Positions 1-10,800 of a DNA stretch of 64,000 nt are shown here, one piece after another. Position numbers and translations under genes: made by a program. The stretch covers positions 34,711 through 98,710 of the forward strand of contig SVQW01000011.1 in NCBI GenBank assembly GCA_015065085.1. The letters run 5' to 3'. Under the pieces are notes generated by a model. That model was not told the DNA's origin. It worked only from the letters and a program-made list of their open reading frames with translations, and did not search any database. The stretch comes from Oscillospiraceae bacterium (lineage in GTDB: Bacteria; Bacillota; Clostridia; Oscillospirales; SIG627). Position 1 is the stretch's first letter. Every line of letters begins with the position of its first letter.

Positions 1-170
1 TTGTTGTTCACAGCATTCCCACTCCCGAAACCGATAACGGTGTGGCATACTCCACAGAAATTCTTGCAAGAGCATACGTTGACTATACCGTCAACGGCGG
101 CGAGGTACAGAGACTGTACAGCTACAAGACTCTGACCTGCTCCATGAATGACCTTGTAAACGCAGACTGA
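1..170 (+). CDS. C-terminal end of a giant secreted modular protein (5' part outside the window)
   Basis: Only the last 55 codons lie inside the window. The frame starts at base 3 and ends with TGA at 168-170. The peptide is identical to the end of the 2616-residue secreted metallophosphoesterase protein encoded at 4823-12673. At DNA level, 1-170 matches 12504-12673 with only two differences seen by eye (bases 132 and 137), both silent (CTG/TTG and ACC/ACT). It is therefore the tail of a tandem paralog carrying the shared C-terminal domain of this secreted family. The rest of the protein, including any metallophosphoesterase domain, cannot be seen. The identity of the partial gene as coding sequence is secure; its function is inferred only from the paralog. 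Confidence 0.85.
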   Translation, partial: VVHSIPTPETDNGVAYSTEILARAYVDYTVNGGEVQRLYSYKTLTCSMNDLVNAD

Positions 171-200
171 TAAATAATTCGCAATTTTTAATTGATGCTG

Positions 201-230
201 AAAACCGTGGGATTTTCCCACGGTTTTCTT
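201..230 (+). terminator. Rho-independent terminator of the upstream secreted-protein gene
   Basis: A 12-bp perfect stem (AAAACCGTGGGA with TCCCACGGTTTT) and a TTTT loop lie 30 bases after the stop codon, with a T-rich right arm. It separates this gene from the promoter at 382. From here to 381 I see no gene or further structure. Confidence 0.85.
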
Positions 231-381
231 CGTCTTGCCATTCACGGCGAACATAATCTTGCACACTGCCATGATGAGTGAACGCAGTCAGCCGAAGTGT
301 TTTTTATTCAGACCGCAAAATCGCGCAAATAATAAAAATATATCAAAAAATAAAAAAATATTGATTATTTTTCAAAAACTA

Positions 382-410
382 TTGACAAATCGTTAAATTG
401 GTAATATAAT
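382..410 (+). promoter_or_regulatory. Sigma-A promoter of the 1301-residue secreted protein
   Basis: TTGACA at 382-387 and TATAAT at 405-410 are separated by exactly 17 bases, a consensus vegetative promoter. Transcription should start near 417, leaving a leader of about 135 nt that contains the palindrome cluster at 427-517. Confidence 0.88.
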
Positions 411-426
411 TGTTTATGTATCATTA

Positions 427-517
427 TGCGAAGTAAAAGGGTACCCTTTTACTTGTGCACAGTTTACTGTGCACAATATACATTATTATATATACTTACA
501 GCGCTTTTCGCTTCGCA
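427..517 (+). repeat. Nested palindrome cluster in the 5' leader
   Basis: Two perfect inverted repeats sit side by side and share one base: 431-454 (11-bp arms, AAGTAAAAGGG, 2-nt centre) and 454-475 (10-bp arms, TGTGCACAGT, 2-nt centre). They are enclosed by a 7-bp outer pair, TGCGAAG at 427-433 with CTTCGCA at 511-517, and a small AGCG/CGCT hairpin lies near 500-512. The outer and first inner arms compete for the same bases. The cluster lies just downstream of the predicted transcription start, so it could be a leader-RNA structure or a protein operator. It has no terminator-like T run. Function is unknown. Confidence 0.7.
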
Positions 518-552
518 AAAAAATATTTATTAATTTATAAGGAGTACATATT

Positions 553-3500
553 ATGAAAAGAATTATTGCTTTGCTTGCAATCTCTTTAGTGATGTGTCTT
601 GTCTTCGCGGCAAACGTATTTGCCGACGACCTTGTTACTTATGTACGCTTCAACAGCCAGGCTGCTGTTGATAAGTATATAAACAGCAGTGGTGACGGTG
701 ATATCTGGTTCGCTTATGATGAGACCGAAGGCGCGTTGTTCTTCACTTACAAAACGAATGACACCGCCAATTATACCGACGCACACATCAGATTTTTATT
801 TGATCAGGCAATTCCCACAGGTGCAGAGGGATACGATTATATGCGTATTACCTACAAAATGCCCGATACCGCTAATTCCCATAAGCCTAACGGAATGGAA
901 ATCGGCGGATTTGACACTCAGCAGACCGTCGTTTACCCTAACTATTACACAGGTACAGATGGTGGAAAATATAGTAACATATATATATCCCAGACGGCTG
1001 ACAACACGGTCAGACAGTTGTACAAAGGCGGTCTCAGCAGCGTTAAAAATGGTGCCGGAACTGTTTTTTGTACGGCAGTTAACGACCTCCGCGTTGACTT
1101 ACCCAATTTGGTTAACAAAGGTGGTTATGCCGAGGTTTACATTTACGACATAGGCTTCTTCAAGTCCGAGAAAGAGGCAAAAGCTTCTCTGGATACCACT
1201 GTTACACCGGGCGAGGGCGCAAACTGGACCTTTGCTCTCACCGACTTTTTGGGCTCCGACGGCAAGTCTATGGGCGCAAAGATAACCAAGGTTGATGACA
1301 ATAACTGGACTGTAAAATTCCCCTACGGAACCACCGATACTCAACTCGCGGCTGTTAAGCCCGTATTTACCAAGTCTTCCGATGCTTCTGCAAAATTTGA
1401 CAGAAACGGCGAGGCTGACAGCAGTAATGTTCATCCCACCCCCACAGAAATAACAAGAGAAGCAGTTAATTTGTATCAGTACGGTGAACGCCGCGGCTCA
1501 TTGGCTAAGGTTGTTACCTCCGGCAGCACTGCTATTGACCTTGCTTCTTACGCCGGCGAGGACAAAGCTGCTACCTTCACTCTTTATCAGAAGGGTGCAG
1601 TGCTTGAGTACATCAACGTTACTTACAGCGTACAGACCAAGGATGAAGCAGGTGTAAATTATATCAGCTTCAACAGCCAGGCTGCAGTTGATAAGTATGT
1701 TTCGGGTACTGAGGGCGCATGGTATGACACTGCCAATGAGAAGTGGATTTCGACGGCTAACGTTCCTCATACTGTTCCTTATGCGTATGATGATGACGAG
1801 GGTGCACTGCTGTACGCTCCTCTTACCCATTCGTCTATAGGAAATGACTGTAAAGTAAATTTTGTTTTTGACAAAACCATCGATGTAAGCACCGAAGGAA
1901 ATAACTACAGATTTTTCCGTATGACCTATCGCCTTGCCACAGCTCCGCTTCTTGTTGTTCCGAACGGTGCAGCCGGCGGCGCTACAACAGGCGGTAACCT
2001 CTATTTCAACCATGCCGGAAAAGCAAGCAATGCCAGCATATCGACACGTTTTGATAACATATTTGGTGAAGCTGCCGGAAATAAAACTACTATTGTTGTT
2101 GATTTGAATTCTACGGCTAAACTGGCAAAAGACAATTCGTTACCCGGGTTTATCGATTCACTTCGTCTTGACCTTCCCGGTGCGACAACTGCAAACAAAT
2201 ACCATAATATATACGTTTATGACATAGGCTTCTTTGATTCGGAGCAGGCGGCTTGGAACTATCCGGCTCCCACCACTAAGGAAGACAGCATTCCCTGGAC
2301 CCTTACGTTTACAGGCTTTAAGGATGCTAACGGCAATGATATAGCATATAAAAACCTTAAAAAGGTAGAAGGCAGCGACACCGAGTGGACCGTACAGTTC
2401 CCTGCCGGAACCGATACTTCTGCTATAAAGCCTGTATATACAGCAGAGACTGTTTACGGCGAGACAGGATATGCAAAAGCCTTTAGTACCAAAAACGCTG
2501 TCAATACAACCAAGGGACACTACACAACCTCCGGCGACAGAGGAACCATTGCGCTTTACAAAAATCCCGAGAAATTTGATCGTGCGAAGATTAACTCCGG
2601 TTCCACATCTGTTGATTTCGGTAATACCGGTAAAGTGGATTTTGAACTGTATCTGAAAGGCTCCACATATGAGATAATTACTCTCAATTACGAAATCCTT
2701 ACCACCAGCGACAAGGATGTTGTAGATGACCTTGTTTCCAGAATTGATGCTTTGGATTTCGAAACCGCTTTGAGAGGCGCTTCCTCGTCCGAGGCGGTAA
2801 AGGCTGAAGTGGAAGCTCTTGTTGGTGGAGTTCTTACGCTCTACGAAGGCTCTGAAGCGGCTGTCAGCGTAACCGCTTTTGAGGCTCCGAGCAGCGAAAT
2901 GGAAGGAAATGACTACTATGCCGGTACTGACGGCTCTGCTTCTTTCTCGATCGCAGTATCATACGGCACGGAAATTTCCGTAGTTCAGAATTTCACTGTT
3001 ACAGTTGCACAAGTCGGAAAACCCATTATTATGAATTTTGCAAGCCCTGCTCTTATTGCAGCATTTGACGCAACTGCTGCAAACGTAGAGGCAAGAATAA
3101 TCAAGGATGAAAATTGTCTGGGCGGTGCATACGCGAAGTTCACCAAGTTTGATGATCCCAATGCCGATTATAACTTGATTCTGACACCCGGCGTTGTATT
3201 CCCCAAGAACATTCACCTTAACGATTATCCCATCATTCTTATGCGTGCAAGACTTTCCCAGAAAAACGACTCTATTCAGGTGTTTGCAAAGGGATATAGT
3301 GCAGGCGGAACCCAGACTTACCTGAATGCAAACAATAACCTTGATAAATCCAACGAGGACGGCTGGTACACCGTTATTCAGGACTATACAAACAATGCAG
3401 GCTGGAAGGGACTTTGGAATACCAGCTACCTCAGAATCAGCCTGCTGAGATATGCAAACACCAAGAGAGAAATTGCAGATATAGACTATATCGGCTTCTT

Positions 3501-4458
3501 CAACAACCGCAAACAGGCACTTGATTTCATGGCAAATCCCACTTTGAACTATGACACCGTTTCCGAAAAGGACGGCGCCACCGCAACAATTGCTGAAGCT
3601 ATTGAAGCAGTTGAAGCACTGGACGGTACCTACACAACCAATCCCGGTTCGCTTACCGCAAATCAGTGGGCACAGGCACAGGTAAAGAGTGTTCTCAACG
3701 GATACGGCTACACACTCGACAAGGATTACTACATTGCATTCAGAAAGACCGAAACCGCTCTGGACGATCCCGCTTCCAAGAGTAATGCGTACACCTACTT
3801 CACCGTAGTATTCACCGACAACTTCCTGAACGCTGCTTTTAAAGAGACAAAAGAGATAACCATGAGAGTTGTGGATAAAGCATTTGACGCTGAAATGCTG
3901 GGCGCACAGCTCAGAGCTGACGGCGAACGTGCTATCCGCTTCGGTATTAAGGTGAATGTTGCTACAAGCTCTGCTATTGCAGGAAGCATTCTCAATACCA
4001 ATGTAAACAAGTTTGCTAACCTTGGCATTACTGCCGAGGAAGGAACAACCGTAACCTTCGGTACACTGGTTGTTCCCAAGGAAGCGCTTATCGCTGAACA
4101 GAAGGACGCTTCCCGTCTGACTCACGAGCTTATCGGTGGCGACAACAAGCTGTCCGGCACTGCGTTCTCAAGTAATAACACATTCAAGTATGATTATGAC
4201 TATGATGTAATCGACGATGAAGCCGAGTTTATCTATGAAGTAGCAGAGGACGGCAGCTCCTTCGTATACACCACCGTTGTTACCAGCATCCCTCCGAATG
4301 ACGGTGAGGTTGCTCTGGTTGCACGTGCATACGCTAAGATTACCGATAAGAACGGAAACGTTACTTACGTTTATGCTAACCCCATTGAGCGTTCCTTCAA
4401 TGCATTGAGCAATCAGTGGTCTGACAAGACTATCTTTGACGATAGCTGCACCAAGTAA
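553..4458 (+). CDS. Large secreted protein with three Y-x-GFF beta-sandwich-like modules
   Basis: This 1301-residue protein has a clear signal peptide (residues 1-24, cut after VFA) and no visible membrane anchor, SLH or LPXTG motif, so it is probably released or held non-covalently. Three repeated modules run from an F-N-S-Q-A-A-V-D-like strand to a Y-D-I-G-F-F or Y-I-G-F-F motif ending near residues 203, 561 and 983. Their pattern resembles carbohydrate-binding jelly rolls. Between modules 1 and 2, and again after module 2, are Ig-like units opening with WTFALTDF or WTLTFTGF. Helix-plus-strand linkers follow. The last 185 residues match the C-terminal domain of the 2616-residue neighbour. 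No catalytic motif is seen. AAGGAG 9 bases upstream supports the ATG, and the gene has its own promoter and terminator. Surface glycan binding is inference. Confidence 0.85.
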   Translation: MKRIIALLAISLVMCLVFAANVFADDLVTYVRFNSQAAVDKYINSSGDGDIWFAYDETEGALFFTYKTNDTANYTDAHIRFLFDQAIPTGAEGYDYMRITYKMPDTANSHKPNGMEIGGFDTQQTVVYPNYYTGTDGGKYSNIYISQTADNTVRQLYKGGLSSVKNGAGTVFCTAVNDLRVDLPNLVNKGGYAEVYIYDIGFFKSEKEAKASLDTTVTPGEGANWTFALTDFLGSDGKSMGAKITKVDDNNWTVKFPYGTTDTQLAAVKPVFTKSSDASAKFDRNGEADSSNVHPTPTEITREAVNLYQYGERRGSLAKVVTSGSTAIDLASYAGEDKAATFTLYQKGAVLEYINVTYSVQTKDEAGVNYISFNSQAAVDKYVSGTEGAWYDTANEKWISTANVPHTVPYAYDDDEGALLYAPLTHSSIGNDCKVNFVFDKTIDVSTEGNNYRFFRMTYRLATAPLLVVPNGAAGGATTGGNLYFNHAGKASNASISTRFDNIFGEAAGNKTTIVVDLNSTAKLAKDNSLPGFIDSLRLDLPGATTANKYHNIYVYDIGFFDSEQAAWNYPAPTTKEDSIPWTLTFTGFKDANGNDIAYKNLKKVEGSDTEWTVQFPAGTDTSAIKPVYTAETVYGETGYAKAFSTKNAVNTTKGHYTTSGDRGTIALYKNPEKFDRAKINSGSTSVDFGNTGKVDFELYLKGSTYEIITLNYEILTTSDKDVVDDLVSRIDALDFETALRGASSSEAVKAEVEALVGGVLTLYEGSEAAVSVTAFEAPSSEMEGNDYYAGTDGSASFSIAVSYGTEISVVQNFTVTVAQVGKPIIMNFASPALIAAFDATAANVEARIIKDENCLGGAYAKFTKFDDPNADYNLILTPGVVFPKNIHLNDYPIILMRARLSQKNDSIQVFAKGYSAGGTQTYLNANNNLDKSNEDGWYTVIQDYTNNAGWKGLWNTSYLRISLLRYANTKREIADIDYIGFFNNRKQALDFMANPTLNYDTVSEKDGATATIAEAIEAVEALDGTYTTNPGSLTANQWAQAQVKSVLNGYGYTLDKDYYIAFRKTETALDDPASKSNAYTYFTVVFTDNFLNAAFKETKEITMRVVDKAFDAEMLGAQLRADGERAIRFGIKVNVATSSAIAGSILNTNVNKFANLGITAEEGTTVTFGTLVVPKEALIAEQKDASRLTHELIGGDNKLSGTAFSSNNTFKYDYDYDVIDDEAEFIYEVAEDGSSFVYTTVVTSIPPNDGEVALVARAYAKITDKNGNVTYVYANPIERSFNALSNQWSDKTIFDDSCTK

Positions 4459-4485
4459 AAGCTGAACGTAAAAAAGAATAACATA

Positions 4486-4520
4486 CAAAAAGGAATGTCC
4501 TTTCGGGCATTCCTTTTTTG
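4486..4520 (+). terminator. Rho-independent terminator after the 1301-residue secreted protein
   Basis: AAAAAGGAATGTCC and GGGCATTCCTTTTT form a long stem with a short TTTC loop region, followed by a T run, 28 bases after the stop codon. Confidence 0.88.
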
Positions 4521-4540
4521 TTTTTGCAGGGGAGAGTATA

Positions 4541-4582
4541 ATTTGCAATGTGCTTTGGTGAACGCTGAAAATTTGCAATGTG
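4541..4582 (+). repeat. Two direct repeats of ATTTGCAATGTG
   Basis: The 12-mer ATTTGCAATGTG occurs at 4541 and again at 4571, exactly 30 bases (about three helical turns) apart. It lies between the terminator of the upstream gene and the promoter at 4723. Such same-face spacing would suit a regulator, but the distance to the promoter is about 140 bases, so the role is open. The rest of 4583-4722 is AT-rich, with nothing else I can support. Confidence 0.5.
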
Positions 4583-4722
4583 TGCCCGACAGTGTGTGTA
4601 CAAAACAGCATGCGTCCCACCTATTATCGGTCAAAAATCTACAAATTGACATATTATACAAAAAATCATTCAACTTTCACCGAAAATAGCATAAAATTTA
4701 TATAAAAAAGCTATTTTTGTAC

Positions 4723-4751
4723 TTGACAAAAAGTATAAATAATGGTAGAAT
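4723..4751 (+). promoter_or_regulatory. Sigma-A promoter of the 2616-residue secreted protein
   Basis: TTGACA at 4723-4728 and TAGAAT at 4746-4751 are 17 bases apart, about 70 bases upstream of the ATG. Confidence 0.85.
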
Positions 4752-4822
4752 AAACTGTAATTTTATTTTTACAATGGCAAGAAATCCGCAATCAATAATT
4801 TTATGAGGAAAGGAAAAGAAAA

Positions 4823-7800
4823 ATGAAAGCAACCAAAACACTTCGCGTATTTCTGATTGTTTCATTGCTGGCGCTGTGCCTTGCGACCGTATGCTTCGCG
4901 GCAGTAAGCGTTAACAATCCTACATCTCTGGTTGGACCTCAGGTTACACTGACTGCAACCACAGATGCGGCAAATCCCACATATCAGTGGTATGAATGTG
5001 AGGAAGACGGAACAATCATCAAAAGTATTGATGGTGCAACCGATAAGGAGTACAAGCCTTATGTAGATGTGGCAGGCGAAACCTACTACAAGGTAGTGGT
5101 AAACGGCACAGAAGAAGCTGTTGCCACCGTTACGGGTACCATGCCTACCGAGCCTGTTGTTCTGCGTTTCAACAACGCGGCTGACCTGCAGTACTGGACA
5201 AGTGCAGATAACAAAGCACTTACCAAGTACGACGGCAAGGATGTATTTGTACATACCTTGAGAAGCAGCGGCGACGGTTACTCCAATTTTGCTGCATCCA
5301 CTGTTGATGACATCTATCTCCAGGCGTATCCCTACATTGTAGTAAGCCTGCATGTTGACGGCGCAACCGCCAACTCCACCGACCTGTACTTTAACGCTGA
5401 CCGTCCCGAGTCTAAAAAGGGCGGAATCACTTTCCGTGCTGCCGGTATGGATAACACGTACTTCGGTGATGGCTTCGGCAAGTTGCTTGTAGATACCAAG
5501 GAACTGAAATATTATTCATATAAGCCCGACGGCACTGTTGTTTCTGCAACCGGAAAGTCTTTTGCCCCCCCTGCAGGAGAGGCATATTTAGGAAGACTTG
5601 TCAACGGTATGCGTGTTGACTTCATCAATCAGGCAGCCAATGCCGGTAAGAAGTGCTACATCTACTACATGGGCTTCTTCCCCACAAAGCAAATGGCACT
5701 TGATTACGCAGGCGAAATGCCTTACGATGATGATGCAAAGGATATTTTTGATGCTATCGAGGGTATCTCCATGCCCTATGGCGCAGCCTCCGGCAAGGAC
5801 GCTGTTGAAGCTTATGCCGAAGCACAGGTTAATGCTCTTACAGCGGATGTAATCGAAGGTATTGATGCTGAAACCGTGCTCACCTTCAAAGGCGGAGAAT
5901 ATAAGCCCGCGGCTGACTGCCGTCAGACAGGTACATACACCTTCACCGTTGCTCTTACCATCGGTGACAAGCCCTTCCGCCGTACTATCGTTGAAAAGGA
6001 ATTCACCATGACTCTGGCGGCTAAGCCCCAGACCGATGTATTCCTGCCCGACGTTTCAGTAACGATAGGCGAGCCCACCACCCTTACCGTAGAGGTTAAG
6101 AGCGGTATTACCGCAACCTCTTACCAGTGGTATTCCTGCGATGATGCAGAAGGAACAAATCCCCAAATCATGACAGGCGAAACAAACGCTTCCTATACTG
6201 TTGCGGCATCTGAAGAGACAGGCGTACGCTACTATAAGGTAGTTGTAAATGGTGACGAAAGCCTCAGTTGTGTTGCGGCTGTTGCTACCGAATATCCCAC
6301 CGAGCCTGTTATTTTAAAGTTTAACAACGCTCAGGCACTTAAATGTTTAGGCGGTTCAACCTTTACCTTGGAAAACATTTCCGGCACCGTTGCTATGAAA
6401 TTCACTCATAAAGAAGGTGCAAAGGAAGACAATATAACCATCGGTGCTTCCTACATTAATGATTTTTACATTCAGGCATATCCCTATGTCGTAATAAGCG
6501 CAAGCTATCCCGAGCATGCTACCAATAACCTTGATATGTATATGGGTACCGATGCTTACTCCGACAGCGAAAAGTCGTATGGCTTCAACACCGCGTATAC
6601 AGGTGTTACTACCACCTGCGGAGAAGGCTTCCACAAAACTATTATAGATACCACAGACCGTGATCCCTCCGACGGATTTAACAAAGCTTATAAAGGTAAG
6701 TTTACTTCGCTCAGATTCGATTTCTCCAACGGTGTGGAAAATGGCGGAAAGCCTGTTTACGTTGAGTATGTCGGCTTCTTCTCTTCACTGGAGGATGCAA
6801 AGGCTTACGCAGGTGAAATGCCTGATGACAGTGCGGCTCAGCCTATCATCGACGCTATTGAAGCGGCTGAAGCTGAGGGCGACCTTTCCATCGCATTCTG
6901 TGATGCGGAAAATGAAACTGCCGCTGCCGCTGCTGCGCTTGAAATGATCAATGCTATGACCACAGAGGCTGTTGAAGAGCTTAAGGCTGATTACAGCATT
7001 GTTGATTTCAGAATAGCAAATGCGAAATACACCCGTGCTTCTCCCACCGGCAAGGGTACTTATACTCTTGACGCACAGGTTCTTGTTGGTAACGAGCCCT
7101 TCAAGTGCTCTCTTGTTTCCACAAGTGTTACAATGGACCTTCTGGAAAAGCCTGCACCTGTTGTTATGAAGTTTGATTCTCAGGCACAGGTTGACGCGGC
7201 GGCTCCCGCTGCTGTTGAAGGTACTTTAACAAAGAGCTTTGTTACCGAAGGCGACCGTGGCTTCATGCGTATTGTAGCATCAGGTAAGGACAAAGGAGAG
7301 GCTCAGGTTAACTATACAAATTTCTACAGCAACACAGACAAAAAGTTCAACTTCCAGGATTATCCTTACATGAAGATATCCTACAGAAGAAATGTACCTA
7401 CTTCTCTGAAGACCAACACCGGTGCAACTACAACGGAAACTATGATGATTTATGCTCAGAAAGATAACAGTCCGTCTTACAAGATTGGACGTGCCGGAAC
7501 TGAAACTGCTGTTTGGGAACAGCTCATTGTTGATATGCGTGAAGTAGGTGTTGAAAACTCCATTGCATATTACGCAGATGGTGCGGCTACTCCCACTTCC
7601 TACGGCAAATTGGTAGCAGGCGGAACAGCTAGCACTTGGGATAAGTGCGTTATAGGCACCGATACCACTCCTATCGAAATCCGCCTTACCCGTTACGGTA
7701 TGGAAGAAAGAACTATTGATTTCGAATACATCGGCTTCTTCGCTTCCGAGGATGAGGCTAAGATGTATCCTCAGGCACTTCCCGAAAACGCAACCTACGA

Positions 7801-10800
7801 TGTTGAAACACTCACCGCAGCAAACAAGGTGACCGCACCTGCCGGTGTTGTAACCAAGGCGCAGGCTGAAGCGTACATTGAGGACTACCTCACCAACTTC
7901 GTATTTGCAACCAACCCCAACATGGACAAAGAAAATGCAGTATTTACCGCTCCTTCTTCTTCAGGTGCAGGCAGCTACGTGGTTAATGTATGGTTTGGCG
8001 GCAGCAAGGATGAGGGATATATCGTTCCCGTTACTCTGACAATGGAACAGCTCCCCGAGCCTGTTATCATGTACACCGACTCTACCACCGTTATGAACAC
8101 CTTCGGTGCAGATAACGCAAATCTCAAGCTGGAAGACGGTGTTGTTAAGATGACAACAAAGAAAGCCTCCAACGATGACGGCTTCTTCCTGCTTGCTAAG
8201 CTTCCCACCTCCATGCCTAACTTTAACGCAACCTCGCTTCCTTACCTCAAGATGAAATACACCATGAGCGGTGTCAGTGTGGATGCTAACGGAAATCCCG
8301 TTAATTCTGCAAATGTTGCCGGACAGTTCTTCTTCTGGATGACTGACCCCAACAATTCCTCTATTGCCAACGCTCAGGTACCCTGCCTCGGCTTCAAGCC
8401 CTACGGCGGAAGCTTTGAGGACGGCGACACAATCGAGCTTATTATGAATGTAGGCTTTGTTGCAGCGGGCGACAAGGGCAAGGAAAACGGCTACTGGGTA
8501 AGAAATATCACCAAGGGCGAAACCGAATACACCGGTTACAAGTTCTCCAGTGCACGTTACGAGTATGAAAAGACCGGATACGAGAATGTAAAGAGAACAG
8601 ATACCACCAGATATACTCAGATTCGTTTCAACCTTGCACGTCAGGCAAACCTCAACAGAAGTGCAGAGGTTTACTACGCAGGCTTCTTCCCCTCGCTTGA
8701 TGAAGCTATGGCATTTGATTCAGATGCAGATACCACTGCAAGACTTAATGCCGCAGCAGATCAGATATCAGGTCTTTCCGCAGTAGCTCCCTGGGGTGAT
8801 GTTGCTAAGGAAAGAACCGAAATCTCCGATGAAAAGGCAACTCTCAATAAGGACGGCACTGTTAACTTCGCAGGTCTTAAGACCCAGACCGTATTCGCAA
8901 CCAACGGTCTTAAGAAGTGGATCAACAGCATGACAGGTGCCGAGGGTCCTGTTACCATCAACGGCTACACTCCCGCAACAACCACCGAAAAGGGTAACAT
9001 AACCTTTGATATCATTCTTTCCAGCGGATATCAGACAAAAGAAGTTAATAACGTTACAATCAACTTTGCCGAGAAGCCCGATGATTACATCATGTGGCGC
9101 TTCAACGACCCCGCAATACTTTCCAAGGTTTCTATCAACTCTCCCATCAAGAAGATTGAGAACAACGTACTTAAGATGGAAGAACCCAGCCCCAAGAATG
9201 CAGGCAATATGATTCTTGAAATTGAGGTCAGCGACTTCGGCACCGAGCCTTTCCACCTCATGGATTACTCCTACGTACTGATGAAGTATAAGCGTGACGG
9301 CGATATTTCTCCCGCGGCTTATAAGTTCACCAACGCGGAAGGCGTAACCGGCAACATCAGCAACATGGGCTGGGGCTGGCAATCCGGCGACTGGTATTAC
9401 ACTCTGCTTGATACCACCGTACGTGACCTGTACACCCCCTGGTCCTACAACATGAACCTTACTACCGGCAAGCTCGTTGACATTCTGGCTACCAAGGGCT
9501 ACGGCATTCCCACTGCGGCGGCTATTTCCGGTACCGCAAATAAATTCAGCTTTGACTTCGGTACACGTAACTTCGCAAAGCGCAGTGCTGAAATCGAGTT
9601 TATCGCATTCTTCCCCTCAATGGCAGATGCAAGAAACTATGTTCAGAACATCGAAAAGCTTGAGGATGCAGTAAGCGATACCACCGCCGAGCTTAAGGGT
9701 TATACCGCAGATACCGTTTCCTACTATGACGGTAACACTGAGGCAGTGGCTGAAGCTAAGGCAAAGGCTATCATTGAAGATAAGGTTTCCGCAAAGGGCG
9801 TAAATGTAGCAATAACCAAAGTAAGCTACACCGCACCTGTTCAGGATACCACCGACGGAAGCTATGTATTCACCGCAAAGGTAACTCTTGACGGCGAGGA
9901 TGTTTACACCACCGACGAAATCACCCTTACCATAGGCAATGCGGTTGATAACGATACAATCGTATACAGATTTACCAACCCCGAATACATCAAGACCATC
10001 GCAGGTGCAAAGGCTGAATATGACTACAAGTCTATGAAGCTTGCAGGCAACAGCTTCACCTTTGAAATGGGTGCAGATAAGCCCAACGTTTCCGAGGCAT
10101 ATGCTGTTATGGCGCTTGACGCAACCTACACAGGAAGCGTTACCGCACTTATCAACGGTACGGCAACCGTTACTGCAGATGAGAACGGTTACTTTGACAT
10201 CAGCGCAGTTACCGACGCAATCGATACTGTTGAGTTCACCTTCGAGGATGCAGATGCGCAGGTTGTTGCACTCGGCTTCTTCGCAGATGATACCGCGGCT
10301 GATGCTTACAGCTTTGATGCAGCTCCCGCAGTATTTGCCACAGCAATGGCTAAGTTCAGCGGCACTCACAACTATGCACTTGCAGACAGTAAGACCATCT
10401 CCGATGCAAAGACATACAGCTACAAGACTTATGTTCCCGACAAGCTTTCCGGCACCGGTGTTGGATTTGCACAGCTTACCTATGACAACTATGTTGCTTC
10501 CACCACCACCAAGGGCGGTTCTATCGATGTAACCGTTACTTTGGCTTACGGAGACATCACAGCTACCTACTACACAGATGTTACCTATACTGCAAATCTG
10601 GCAATTGACCCCTATGATTCAGATCCCGTAACCACCAGCAAGGGACATCATTTCATGGGCTATGATACCATCACTGCTCAGAAAGCGTTCGCAAGCGTAC
10701 CCCAGACCCTTGAGTTCAGCATCAAGGTCGCACAGGGTCAGCTCTCCGGCACAATGGAAATCGTAAAGAACGGTTCCACCATTGTTAAGCTGGTTGACGG

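Noticed and set aside
2959..4125. A 388-codon minus-strand open frame inside the 1301-residue gene
   Set aside because: It is a shadow of the real gene, with cysteine-rich low-complexity translation, no RBS and no homology that I recognise.
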